Shown here: positions 1 through 10,300 of the stretch, in pieces
Layout: the number at the start of each line of letters is the position of its first letter
Position numbering within the stretch: position 1 is the stretch's first letter
The notes under the pieces: generated by a model
The model's input: only the letters and a program-made list of their open reading frames with translations
What the model was told of the DNA's origin: nothing
The model's database searches: none
Position numbers and translations under genes: made by a program
NCBI GenBank assembly: GCA_013376985.1
Contig: JACABB010000003.1
Span: forward strand, 190,465-254,464
Reading direction: 5' to 3'
Length of the DNA stretch: 64,000 nucleotides
Origin: Bacteroidales bacterium
GTDB lineage: Bacteria; Bacteroidota; Bacteroidia; Bacteroidales; Tenuifilaceae

Positions 1-353
1 CGGCAACCGAGGCAGGTATCAGAAAAGAAAAGGAAGAAAAAGCAGCATTATCCGAAATAATCAATAAAATAAATGAGAGGTTTGGTACTGATTTTACTGA
101 GTCCGACAAGTTATTTTTCGACCAGGTGGGCATAGACCTTTTGGCTGACGATACCATAATAAAACAAGCTCAAACAAACACATTCGAGAACTTTAAAAAA
201 GGTAAACTCGAAGACCTGTTTTATCAAAAACTCATCAACCGTATGGAGATGAACGATGAAACTACAAACAAAATACTCAACAATAAAGACCTTGCTAATG
301 CTGTAATCTTTGATTATCTGGCTAAGGTGATATTTGAAAGGGTAAATGTGTAA
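1..353 (+). CDS. hsdR: Type I restriction enzyme R subunit, C-terminal end (partial)
   Basis: The open frame enters from the left edge (codons from base 3) and ends at 353, so only about 116 C-terminal residues are seen. The piece reads as the helical C-terminal region of HsdR, with the family-like stretches FGTDFTESDKLFFDQV and a final NKDLANAVIFDYLAKVIFE. In HsdR this region docks the motor subunit to the methylase core; the nuclease and helicase domains would lie left of the window. It is followed after only 35 bp by the GHKL ATPase gene on the same strand, which suggests that the latter is carried inside or behind a type I restriction locus. The alternative is another DEAD/DEAH protein sharing this C-terminal domain. 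Confidence 0.7.
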   Translation, partial: ATEAGIRKEKEEKAALSEIINKINERFGTDFTESDKLFFDQVGIDLLADDTIIKQAQTNTFENFKKGKLEDLFYQKLINRMEMNDETTNKILNNKDLANAVIFDYLAKVIFERVNV

Positions 354-388
354 TATCTGTGAAAATGATTATTGTAATAAATTGAAAG

Positions 389-2251
389 ATGGACATAAAT
401 TTAAAACAAGCTGTAAAATACTTCTTCTCCAATCCATCACTTGAATTGGTATTTATAGAAGCTATTTATAATTCAATCGATGCTGAGTCCACTGAAATTA
501 ATGTAGAAATTTCAATTCAAGAATTTAGCAAACCTGAAACACTTAAAATAACGATAAAAGACAATGGTGTTGGTTTTACAAATGAACGCTTCGCAAAATT
601 TTCAAGACTACTCGAAGTTGATGAAACTAGCCATAAAGGAATCGGTCGTTTGGTATTCCTTAGTTACTTTGAAAGAGTTGATATTATAAGTAAGTATGGG
701 AGAAATCAAAGAACATTCCGTTATTCAAATGATTTTGATGAAAAGAAAGCCAATATAGTTCCTATTGATGAAGATGTAAACGAAACCTCTTTATCATTTA
801 GCAATTACTACTTATCAAAAATTGGGAAGCACGAGTACTTAAAGCCTTCTTATTTGCGAAAAAAACTACTTGAAGAGTTCTATCCTCGCCTTTATCTAAT
901 GAAGCAGGAAAAGAAAAAACTTAAAATTACTTTAACACTTTATGTAGAACAACCTGATAATCGTTATGACTTTTTATCTGAAAGAAAAGAAATTTCTATT
1001 GATGAAATCGAACAACTTGAAATTGAACCAGTAGAAGCCAATATGCTGGCAATGTTTCATAATATGGAGGTTCACTATTCTATAAAACAAAAGGAATTAG
1101 AGCAGACAATTATTACTGCACTTTGCATAGATGGTAGAACATATAAATTGGACATCATTTCTGACGAAAATATTCCTTTGGGTTATGAAATTATATTTCT
1201 TCTTTACTCAACTTATTTTGATGGTAAGGTAAACGCCTCACGTCAGGAATTAACGTTAAATGATGCTGATTTAAAACTCGTAAGGAAACTTTTTCAAACG
1301 AAGGTAGCTGAAATCTTAAAACTTAAAATACCTGCTATTGTTGAGAATAATGAGAAAACTAAAGAATCTTTAATAAATACATATCCTCATTTACTTGGTT
1401 ATTTTGAGAAAGATACAATAGGTTTTATAAAACGAGAAGACTCAATTAGAAAAGCGCAAGAAAAGTTCTTTAAAGACCAGAGAGATGTGTTAGATGCAAA
1501 TGGGCTTTCTGAGGAAGTCTATGAAAAATCACTTGAACTTTCATCTCGTGCATTAACAGAGTATATTTTATATCGTCAATTAATCATCAACAAAATCAAA
1601 TCCATTGACAGAACTAATAGCGAAGCTGATATTCATAATCTTATAGTTCCAAAGGGCAAAACATTACACAAATCTGACTTTATGAACGATTTGTATAGCA
1701 ATAATGCATGGTTATTGGACGATAAATATATGACTTACAATACCATTTTGAGTGACAAAGTAATGTCTGACATTGTAAAAAAATTAACTGATGAAGATGC
1801 TGGCAAGGACAATTCCGAACCTGATTTAGCCCTAATATTTTCCAACGACCCAGCCAATACACTAAAGGTTGACGTTGTTGTCGTTGAACTCAAAAAAAGA
1901 GGAATTAAACTTGAAGAAACTGTCACCGCAATAACTCAATTGAAAAAAAGGGCAACTAAATTGATGAATTACTATCCTCACAAAATTCAACGAATTTGGT
2001 TTTATGCAATTGTTGAATTCAGTGATGAGTTTAAATTATATTTAGAAAATGACAGGTTTACTTCACTTTTCTCCACTGACACAATGTATTACAGGGAGGA
2101 CGAAATGAAACTTAGCCTGTCTTCAACAGATAAATGCAATATTGGAATTTACGTTTTATCGTTAGATGCCTTTATTAATGATGCTGATGTAAGGAATTCG
2201 ACTTTTTTAAGTATATTGAAAGAAAACTTTAAGAATAGAGACATAGAATAG
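389..2251 (+). CDS. GHKL (HSP90-like) ATPase with C-terminal PD-(D/E)XK-like nuclease domain
   Basis: This 620-residue protein starts with a clear GHKL ATP-binding fold: an N-box (E24, N28, D31 in EAIYNSIDA), a G1 box (D58-G62, DNGVGF) and a G2 glycine pair (G84, G86). About 300 residues of unclassified middle region follow. Near the C-terminus there is a restriction-nuclease-like pattern: D479 in EPDL, then a hydrophobic strand ending in E500-L-K502 (VVVVELKK), that is D-x20-E-x-K. GHKL ATPases of the MORC/MutL/HSP90 class clamp on DNA, and fusion to a nuclease points to a DNA-cleaving defence or repair protein. It lies between the HsdR tail and an AlbA_2 regulator, all on the plus strand. 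The fold calls are motif-based; the specific system is not recognised. Confidence 0.7.
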   Translation: MDINLKQAVKYFFSNPSLELVFIEAIYNSIDAESTEINVEISIQEFSKPETLKITIKDNGVGFTNERFAKFSRLLEVDETSHKGIGRLVFLSYFERVDIISKYGRNQRTFRYSNDFDEKKANIVPIDEDVNETSLSFSNYYLSKIGKHEYLKPSYLRKKLLEEFYPRLYLMKQEKKKLKITLTLYVEQPDNRYDFLSERKEISIDEIEQLEIEPVEANMLAMFHNMEVHYSIKQKELEQTIITALCIDGRTYKLDIISDENIPLGYEIIFLLYSTYFDGKVNASRQELTLNDADLKLVRKLFQTKVAEILKLKIPAIVENNEKTKESLINTYPHLLGYFEKDTIGFIKREDSIRKAQEKFFKDQRDVLDANGLSEEVYEKSLELSSRALTEYILYRQLIINKIKSIDRTNSEADIHNLIVPKGKTLHKSDFMNDLYSNNAWLLDDKYMTYNTILSDKVMSDIVKKLTDEDAGKDNSEPDLALIFSNDPANTLKVDVVVVELKKRGIKLEETVTAITQLKKRATKLMNYYPHKIQRIWFYAIVEFSDEFKLYLENDRFTSLFSTDTMYYREDEMKLSLSSTDKCNIGIYVLSLDAFINDADVRNSTFLSILKENFKNRDIE

Positions 2252-2300
2252 CTTCTACAAAAGTGTAAGCTTATTTTAATAATACAAAGAAAAAATACTT

Positions 2301-3623
2301 ATGCCCGAACAACAAAACATAGAATTCAAACAAAGTTGGCACGACGATTACCTGAAATGGGTATGTGGTTTTGCCAATGCCCAGGGTGGTTTAATCTTTA
2401 TTGGAAAAGACGATAACGGAAATATTGTTCATGTTGCCGATTACAAGAAGCTCATGGACGAAATACCCAACAAGATTAGAAATGCTATGGGTATTACAGT
2501 TGAAGTAAACTTGCAACATGAAAACGAGAAGTATTTTATTGAAATTGTAACACATCCCTATTCTGTACCAATTTCGTTAAGAGGCAGATATTATTACCGG
2601 AGCGGAAGTACCAAACAAGAATTAACCGGAGCATCATTAAACGAGTTTCTGCTAAAGAAATCAGGCAAAACATGGGATGATGTATTAGAGCCAAGAGCTA
2701 CTTTCGATGATATTAACGAAAGAACCGTTACTACATTTTTAAATGCTGCCGAATATGCAGGGCGTTTACCTGAAAATGAAGGATTGCCGTTGCCCGAATT
2801 GTTCGAAAAACTAAGACTTACCGAAAACGGTCAGCTAAAACGTGCTGCAATTATTCTATTTGGCAAAGAACCCGCTAAATTTTACCCAAATACATTTGTC
2901 AAAATCGGTCGCTTTGGCAAAGATGATACGGATATTAAATTTCAAGAAACCGAAGAAGGTAATCTAATTATATTGCTGCAAGCAGTATTAAAACAGTTAA
3001 ACCATAATTTTTTAATACGAGCCATTGAATTCGAAGGCATGAACCGCATCGAGAAAGGCGAATATCCCGTTCCGGCCATTCGTGAAATGCTTTTAAACGC
3101 TTTGGTGCATAGAAATTATATGGGAGCGCCCATTCAAATACGTGTATATGACGATAAAATCAGTATTTGGAATGAAGGAGGTTTACCAAATGGTTTAACA
3201 TTAGAAGCACTAAAACGCTCACATTCATCACGTCCCCGAAACCCGATAATTGCCGATATTAGTTTCAAAGGTGGTTACATTGATTCATGGGGCAGAGGAA
3301 CAATAAAAATTATAGACACCTGTAAAAAAGCCGACCTTCCCGAACCCGAAATGAATGAGCAAGATGGAGGTTTTATAATTACATTGTTCAAAAATAACTT
3401 ATCCGATGAACAACTATTAAAACTAGGTCTAAGTGAACGGCAATTAAAGGCTGTGCTTTTTGTAAAAGAAAAAGGCAAAATATCGAATACCGATTTCCAA
3501 GAACAATTTGGTGTTTCAAAAGCCACAGCAACCAGAGATTTAACCGAATTAGTTGAAAAATATAAGCTATTTGAGAAGGTTGGACAAACAGGCGTAGGTA
3601 CAACTTATATACTCAAAACATAA
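2301..3623 (+). CDS. AlbA_2/Schlafen-like DNA-binding regulator with HATPase_c_4 and winged-helix domains
   Basis: The protein has 440 residues. The N-terminus (about 5-125) is an AlbA_2 (Schlafen AlbA, formerly AAA_4) domain, starting NIEFKQSWHDDYLKWVCGFANA with a GGLIFIGKDDNG core. Residues about 255-350 match the RecG-like ATPase C-terminal segment (REMLLNALVHRNY, then GGYIDSWGRGTIKII). A winged helix follows at about 365-440, with LSERQLKAVLFVKEKGKIS and VSKATATRDL. Members of this family are common in restriction and defence islands, where they are thought to act as nucleic-acid-binding regulators or effectors; the exact role here is unknown. The stop codon lies inside a short tandem repeat (3621-3693), so the C-terminus may once have been longer. 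Confidence 0.75.
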   Translation: MPEQQNIEFKQSWHDDYLKWVCGFANAQGGLIFIGKDDNGNIVHVADYKKLMDEIPNKIRNAMGITVEVNLQHENEKYFIEIVTHPYSVPISLRGRYYYRSGSTKQELTGASLNEFLLKKSGKTWDDVLEPRATFDDINERTVTTFLNAAEYAGRLPENEGLPLPELFEKLRLTENGQLKRAAIILFGKEPAKFYPNTFVKIGRFGKDDTDIKFQETEEGNLIILLQAVLKQLNHNFLIRAIEFEGMNRIEKGEYPVPAIREMLLNALVHRNYMGAPIQIRVYDDKISIWNEGGLPNGLTLEALKRSHSSRPRNPIIADISFKGGYIDSWGRGTIKIIDTCKKADLPEPEMNEQDGGFIITLFKNNLSDEQLLKLGLSERQLKAVLFVKEKGKISNTDFQEQFGVSKATATRDLTELVEKYKLFEKVGQTGVGTTYILKT

Positions 3624-3693
3624 TGGGCTCACAAAGGGCTCAAAGGGCTCAAAGGGCTCATAATGGGCTCATAATGGGCTCATAATGGGCTCA
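3621..3693 (+). repeat. Short tandem repeat with gggctca core at the end of the AlbA_2 gene
   Basis: Seven copies of the core gggctca occur in a row. The spacing is mixed: two 11-mers, two 9-mers (aagggctca), then three 11-mers (taatgggctca). The stop codon TAA of the upstream gene is the first triplet of the array. Read past that stop in frame, the array would encode a short K-G-L repeat tail, similar to repeat tails and linkers I recall from this protein family. Unit lengths of 9 and 11 mean that slippage could shift the reading frame. Confidence 0.85.
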
Positions 3694-3821
3694 ATTGTTA
3701 AAAACAATACAACTATTTCATTATTAATAATTTGAGATGATATAGACAGCATATATGAAAAAGAAAACGCACAGCTGCTTACTGAACTGTAAATTCTATA
3801 TTAACAGCCTGAAATTCTAAT

Positions 3822-6800
3822 ATGAATCAAAAGGACGTTTGGAAGAAATATATTACGGCACAATCCAAAATCTTAGAACACAAATCTAAACCTATTGGAA
3901 TTGACACATCAAAAGAAATTCAGCTTGACGGCTTGAAATTGCATCTTTCTATTGACCAAGAAATATTCAAACAAGTATTCAAGAAAGAAGTTGAGCAAAT
4001 TTTCAATGTCAAAGATTTTGATTTTAACAGTGGGTATATTCAGGCTAGCATAGAAAACACTGCAAATATCACAACTGAAAAACTTACCAAACTAAAAGAA
4101 CTAGCTGAAATCTGTTACATTGAATTTAACGAAAATCCAGTTGTTGAAGGAGTCATTTCAGGAAGCAACAACGACATCAAAGATGAATTGAAAAATGTCA
4201 TTGGAGAATTACCAACAAACTATCACTTCAAAAATTCAGGACTGATTTTTTTAACATTAGACGAATGGGAAAAAACAAGAGAAATCAAAGGACTTAGATT
4301 TGTCAAAAGAATTGGTGCAGTATTTTTAGTAAAACCTTCCCTTTCATTTCTTATTTCTACGTTTTACAGAGACATTGAAATATCTCAAAATGGTAATAAA
4401 GTAACTGTAACAGGCGAATTACATCAAAATATTTACGAGTTATTTGAAAAACACTTTGGCTTAGCTAAACGTGGAAATCGTTTGGCTTTTACTTTTCAAA
4501 ATGCCGAAAAACTAAAGCAAAAGTTTGAAGAATTAGAAAGAATAGGAATCACATTCTCTAAGCCACAAGAAAATTGCCTCTATTTTGATTATGATAATAA
4601 CTTCTATGAAACTCACGAATCAGATTTGAAATTTGAAGCGGTTCGAATAAGGCTAGCACTTTACAAATACCTTCCTAATAATCCTTTTGAGTTTTCTTAC
4701 TCAACCGATTATACTTTTGATTTTAGGAAGGTTGACAAAGGAATTGACGAACTTGAAAGAAATGAAGATGTATATTGGAATAAATTGTTTTCTGAAATAC
4801 ACGGAGAAAACTTTCAGATTAGCCAGACTCATAGAACAATTTCATTTGATTTTGAAACGGAAGATGAACTATGTCAAAAATTAGACTTCGTAAAATCGTT
4901 CCCTTATTTTGATATATACGACAGAGGCGAGAAACATAAATATAAATTTAACATCAAATTTGAAACGGGCTTACACGAATTGCAATCAGGCTTGAAAAAA
5001 GAACTCCCAAATTTGAACACAAAATTAATTGCCAATGGTGAGAAATTAATATTCCGTCAATTCTATCAAAAAGGAAACAAAACAGAAATTCTTGCACGTT
5101 TACAGAATCAATTGGACGATTCTATTGATTCGAAATCTTTTACTTACACAATAAATGATACATTTCAGGAAAAATTTCTTTGTGAAGAAAATTTTGAATT
5201 AAAAGTTGAGCAAGAAGAAGAAAAACTTTCAAAACTTTTAAGAGAAGATTTCTTTTATGGAAACCTAATAGGAAAACTCAACGAAGACAAATTCTATTTA
5301 GGAAAATTAAAAAAAGTAGATTATCCTGATTTATATTTCATAGTTGAGGAAGATAAACTTGAGGAAGTAAAGGAAAATATCGAAGAAGAAACCGTAAAAA
5401 CCATTTTCCCCGACTTAAAAGGTGAAAAGGATAAAATTAAACGATTAGAAGATACTGTTCTAAAACTTGACTCTAAGGAAAAACTTCCAAATGAAAACGC
5501 AAAAGAATTTTTATATGATTCTTCTAAAGCTAAAAGCATTGAAAATATTGAGTATTTATTAAACAAAACAAGTACGGAATGGCAAGACTTTGAAAAAAAC
5601 CTCTTTTCAAAATCATTAAACGAGTCACAAAGACAAGCTATTTACAAATCGCTTTATGCCGAAGAATTGGCTTTGATACAAGGACCACCCGGAACAGGCA
5701 AATCAACAGCAATAGCTGAAATAATTTGGCAACACATCAGAAAAGAACAAAAGCAAAAAATCCTTTTAACTTCTGAAACCAACCTTGCAGTTGATAATGC
5801 TATTGATAGATTAAAAAATTCACAAAATAATGTTGTTAAACCAATTCGGTTTGGTAAAGCAGAAAATTTAGAATCAGAAGGATATTTTTATTCTTTAGAA
5901 GCCATTGAGGTTTGGCAAAAAGGTAATGGAACACAAAGCAATACTGTTTCTCATTGGATAAACAACATCGTTAACAGAATAACAATCCAAAACGATGAAC
6001 AAATTGATTCAGCATTAGAGAAGTGGAAAAATCATTTACAAAATCCAAATATCGAAACGAAGTGTTTATTTGCTAATAAATACTTGGAATATGTAAATCT
6101 TATTGGTGCAACAGGAAGCTCTATTGGGAAACTAAATTCGGAAAACAAGTGGACTTCATTCTTTCGTTCGTACTTGAATGTTTTTAATCGGGAAGACTAC
6201 GAAAAGAATAATAGAAATGCTTGCGATAGAATAAATATAAGTTTTGATACAATAATAATGGACGAAGCCAGTAAAGCAACACCACCCGAACTTGCTTTGC
6301 CTGTTTTATTCGGTAAGAAATCCATTATCGTTGGTGACCACAGACAATTGCCACCAATGATTGACGGTGAAGAAATTAAAGATTTACTTATTTCAATAGG
6401 TGAAAAAGAATTAGCCGAAACACTTTCGAAGAAAGAATTTGAAATATCACAGTTTGAAAGATTGTTTACTCATATAGATGAAAGCATTAAGGGAACTTTT
6501 GATACACAATACAGAATGCACCCTGCAATCAATGAAGTAATAAGTCAATTTTATAAAAATGATAGTGAAAAAGGTTTACAGTGTGGATTGCCCTTTGAAG
6601 AAGCTTATCACAATTCATTTGAAAAATGGGATTCTAGGTATCACGGTTTAAATTTCAAAAACCTCATTACACCCGAAACGCATACCATTTGGATAGACGT
6701 AACAACACCTGAAATTCAGGAAGGTACTTCAAGAGTTAATTACGGAGAAATTGAAGCCATTGAAAACGTTCTCAGTATTATTAAAAACTGCGAAGGAAAA

Positions 6801-7304
6801 GGCGAATTTGATAATTGGCTGTCAAATCAATCACAAGAAGAAAAACAAATAGGACTTATTAGCTTTTATGGTAAACAAATAAGTTATTTAGAACGAATGC
6901 TTTTACAAAGCCATAACGACTTATACAAAGGGAAAGGAAAAGATAATGACAAAAGAAATTTAGTTAGGTTAAGTACTGTGGATAGATTTCAAGGAATGGA
7001 AAGAAATATCATAATTGTTTCAATGGTTAGAAGCAATAGAATTGCGGCATCACAAGACCAACTACCTAACTATGAATTATATGGAGAAATAGGTTATCAA
7101 AAGCAAGAAAGCTTAGGTTTTGCAGAATCGCCAAACCGATTAAATGTTGCGTTGTCAAGAGCAAGACGACTACTTATTGTGGTGGGTAATGGTGAACATT
7201 TTTGCCGAAAACCCATTTACAAAAATGTATTTGACACTATTCAGCAAAACGGAAAAATAATTAGTGCCCAAGAATTACAAAACGTAATAGAACAAAATGG
7301 ATAG
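3822..7304 (+). CDS. Superfamily 1 (UPF1/Dna2-like) helicase, first gene of a DarTG-type operon
   Basis: The protein has 1160 residues. The first ~600 are not recognised and are predicted mixed alpha/beta with a Lys/Glu-rich stretch near 480-560. The C-terminal half carries the full SF1 motor of the AAA_11/AAA_12 type: Walker A GPPGTGKST (621-629), Walker B DEAS (814-817) followed by GDHRQLPP, QYRMHP, STVDRFQGMERNII, and NVALSRAR as motif VI. It should unwind DNA or RNA 5' to 3' as this subfamily does. Its last 8 bp overlap the start of the W-repeat-DarT gene, so the two are translationally coupled. Placement before a DNA-modifying DarT domain suggests that it exposes single-stranded DNA, the usual DarT substrate, or senses phage nucleic acid; this is inference. 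Confidence 0.85.
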   Translation: MNQKDVWKKYITAQSKILEHKSKPIGIDTSKEIQLDGLKLHLSIDQEIFKQVFKKEVEQIFNVKDFDFNSGYIQASIENTANITTEKLTKLKELAEICYIEFNENPVVEGVISGSNNDIKDELKNVIGELPTNYHFKNSGLIFLTLDEWEKTREIKGLRFVKRIGAVFLVKPSLSFLISTFYRDIEISQNGNKVTVTGELHQNIYELFEKHFGLAKRGNRLAFTFQNAEKLKQKFEELERIGITFSKPQENCLYFDYDNNFYETHESDLKFEAVRIRLALYKYLPNNPFEFSYSTDYTFDFRKVDKGIDELERNEDVYWNKLFSEIHGENFQISQTHRTISFDFETEDELCQKLDFVKSFPYFDIYDRGEKHKYKFNIKFETGLHELQSGLKKELPNLNTKLIANGEKLIFRQFYQKGNKTEILARLQNQLDDSIDSKSFTYTINDTFQEKFLCEENFELKVEQEEEKLSKLLREDFFYGNLIGKLNEDKFYLGKLKKVDYPDLYFIVEEDKLEEVKENIEEETVKTIFPDLKGEKDKIKRLEDTVLKLDSKEKLPNENAKEFLYDSSKAKSIENIEYLLNKTSTEWQDFEKNLFSKSLNESQRQAIYKSLYAEELALIQGPPGTGKSTAIAEIIWQHIRKEQKQKILLTSETNLAVDNAIDRLKNSQNNVVKPIRFGKAENLESEGYFYSLEAIEVWQKGNGTQSNTVSHWINNIVNRITIQNDEQIDSALEKWKNHLQNPNIETKCLFANKYLEYVNLIGATGSSIGKLNSENKWTSFFRSYLNVFNREDYEKNNRNACDRINISFDTIIMDEASKATPPELALPVLFGKKSIIVGDHRQLPPMIDGEEIKDLLISIGEKELAETLSKKEFEISQFERLFTHIDESIKGTFDTQYRMHPAINEVISQFYKNDSEKGLQCGLPFEEAYHNSFEKWDSRYHGLNFKNLITPETHTIWIDVTTPEIQEGTSRVNYGEIEAIENVLSIIKNCEGKGEFDNWLSNQSQEEKQIGLISFYGKQISYLERMLLQSHNDLYKGKGKDNDKRNLVRLSTVDRFQGMERNIIIVSMVRSNRIAASQDQLPNYELYGEIGYQKQESLGFAESPNRLNVALSRARRLLIVVGNGEHFCRKPIYKNVFDTIQQNGKIISAQELQNVIEQNG

Positions 7305-10300
7305 CACTAAAACGCCATACGCATCATTTCCGCTTGAATGGACAGTTAAATCTACTTCTTACAAAATTCGGTACAGAAAGGCTTTTAATATCAATGAAAT
7401 TGATGAAATATTTTGTTCAATCATCAATGCAAAAGTAAATGAAATCAATGTTTCTGAAATAGGAAGTCTGTTAGGTTTCAACTTACAAGACTTGGCTGAA
7501 ATAGATATTTTGAACATCTATCTGAAAGGACTTACCGAATACAACTTGATTGTAATAAACAATGAAACAATTCAACTTACCGAATTTGGACAAGAAGCAT
7601 TACTAAGCAAACTGAAATATAAATATTTCTTCGCAACAACAGCGTTGTTTGAGAACCAACAAGCCACAGGCGAAAAGTTTGATTTTCCATTCAAGATTGT
7701 ATTTGACTTAGAAAATGGATTATCTCAAGAAAATAAAATTGATAAACTAACTTTTGAAAATCCTGAGTTAATACAAAAACTTCAATTTCAACTTTTCGGC
7801 AATGATATTTACAAAGGCGAAATTATTGAACTGTATGAAAGCAGTCCATATATAAATTACAAAAGCATTTCTTTGCAATGTGAGTTTACCGCACTTGAAG
7901 ATTCTTTTCAACTTTCCATTTACAAATCAAATATAAACAAGCCAGACCTTCAATTTTTAATTGACTTGCCCGAAAATGAAGAATTAAAAAGCAAGTTGAT
8001 TAGAAAGGGAATGTATCATCATATTCTTTCGGAGAAATATTCCATTACAGTACAAGATATTGAAATGTACATTGACTTATGGAATTGGAAAGAACTTGCA
8101 GAAAATCCGAAAATTGCGTGGGGCGATAAAACTATTTTTAAACTATTCCTTGAAAATGGAGACGGAAGCGTTTGGAGTGCTATTTCCGAAAAAGCACCGA
8201 TTGAAAGCATTAAATCCATAATTCAGGAATATGCTGAATACTGGAACTGGACTACGCTAACAGAAAGATTTGACAACGGTTTTATCAAAGAGCAAATTGA
8301 AAAATTCAATTGGGACTTTGAAGAACTTTCATACAAAGCAACAGAACTTGTAATATCGTTACTTTCAAATTCATCACTCAAAGACTGTAATTGGGACTGG
8401 AACTATTTATCAAAAAACTTACCTGATAAGTTTATTGAAGAAAACATTGAGAATTTCAATTGGGATTTTTACGAAATAACGGTAAGTAAAAATGATATTT
8501 TCAAAAACACCTTCATCAAATACCGTGATAAACTTGAAATACTAATTTCAAAGTCCTGGAATTGGAAATTCATTTCGGAAGAAATCAATCTCAATTTTCT
8601 ACACAAGAACATTTCAGGTCTTGCAATCAAATTAAATTGGCACACGGTTTTAAATCGCTTCTTCAATAACGAAGAATTAACCGCCAAATGTTTGAAAGAA
8701 GAATCGTTTAAATCTCTTTTAAAACAGCATTTGCCCGACAACTTCGTTGTAGCTCTTCAAAAATATCTTTGGACACCAAACCTTATTGATTTTTTTGAAC
8801 AGCAAAATCTGATACAATGGGAAAGCAAAACTTACATCAATGGTTTTGATACAAACGAAAATGTTCAATGGGTTAAAACCATTTTTCAAAAATATCATAG
8901 TCGGATTACGACTGTAAAAGGATTTTTAAATGTAAGCCAACAAATTTCAGATTACAGTTTGATAGAAGAATTTGCTGATTTTACTTGGAATTGGGAAGGA
9001 ATATCGCAGAATAAAGAGCTTATTAGTAACATTGCCTTTATTGAAAAGGCTTTTGTTGGCGAGTTTCATTTTTCCAACAATCTACTTTGGGACAAAATTT
9101 TATCGCAATCAACTTTTGATGTTGCGTTTTGGAACAAGAACTTAGAAGCATTTCACAACACAACAGACAGCGAAAAACAATTTCTGTTTTGGAATTCATT
9201 AACTCAAAAAGAAACCCAAGACTTCATTTTTACAAATAGCCATTTCCCTTGGGATTGGAGTTTCATTACAGGAAATAGTACAGCAGAAACCATTCTTGAT
9301 AGTTTTGAAGATGAAGAATTGTTTGAAAAATGGGATTGGGGAATTGCTACCCGAAAACTTGACAAAGAAACAATCCTTGACAAATTTGACGAATTGGCAC
9401 GTTTCATTGATTGGAAATTTCTGATAAACGAAGTTTTTACAATAGAAAACGAGCTTTCAATGGATAAGCAACTTCAAAGAATTGCGGATTGTTTGTCGGT
9501 TGTAAAAAGCGATAAACGAAAAGAATTTTGGAAAGACTTAACGGCTAAATATCCTTTTGCAACATTATCCTCAATTGTTGAAGCAACATATCAAAATGAA
9601 AAGTTTGAATGGGATTGGGATTTCATTTCTAATCACAACCAATTTCCAACTGATATTAGAACGCTTAATAGGTTCAAGCAAAAAATAAATTGGAGTGTTT
9701 TATCAGAAAGCAATGCGATTCATCAAAAGTTTAACCCCATTAGTTGGGATACTTACAAAGATTGGTTAAATAATACTGACCATTATCTATCCAAATTCGC
9801 TGACAACTGGGATTGGGTTGTTTTGTCAAAAAACAAAAACGTTACTTACAATAGATTTATTCTAACGAAACACAAAGGCGAAAAATGGGATTGGGAATAT
9901 CTTAGTGAATTTGGCGGTTTTCTGACGAAACAGAAAAGAGATAACGAGAAATATTTAGAACAGGTTGTAAAACAGTTCCGGTTTTACATAAAATTTGAAT
10001 TTCTTTCTAAACGGAAAGACATAAAAATTGACAGTGGTTTAATCCTTGCAACCAAAGACAAAAATTGGGATTGGAAAGCTTTGTCAGAGAATGAAAAAGT
10101 TGAAATTTCTAATGAACTTATTCTTGAATTAAAAGATAAAAATTGGAATTGGAAAGCGATTTCAAAAAGGAGGAATTTAACTTTCAACAACGAAACGATT
10201 TTACAATTATTAGATAAAGATTGGGATTGGAATTATTTATCTGAAAACCCAAGTCTTGACTTTAGTTCTGATTTTATTGAAAAAACGAAATCAAAATCTT

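Noticed and set aside
3621..3693. CRISPR array
   Set aside because: The repeats are 7-11 bp with no spacers.
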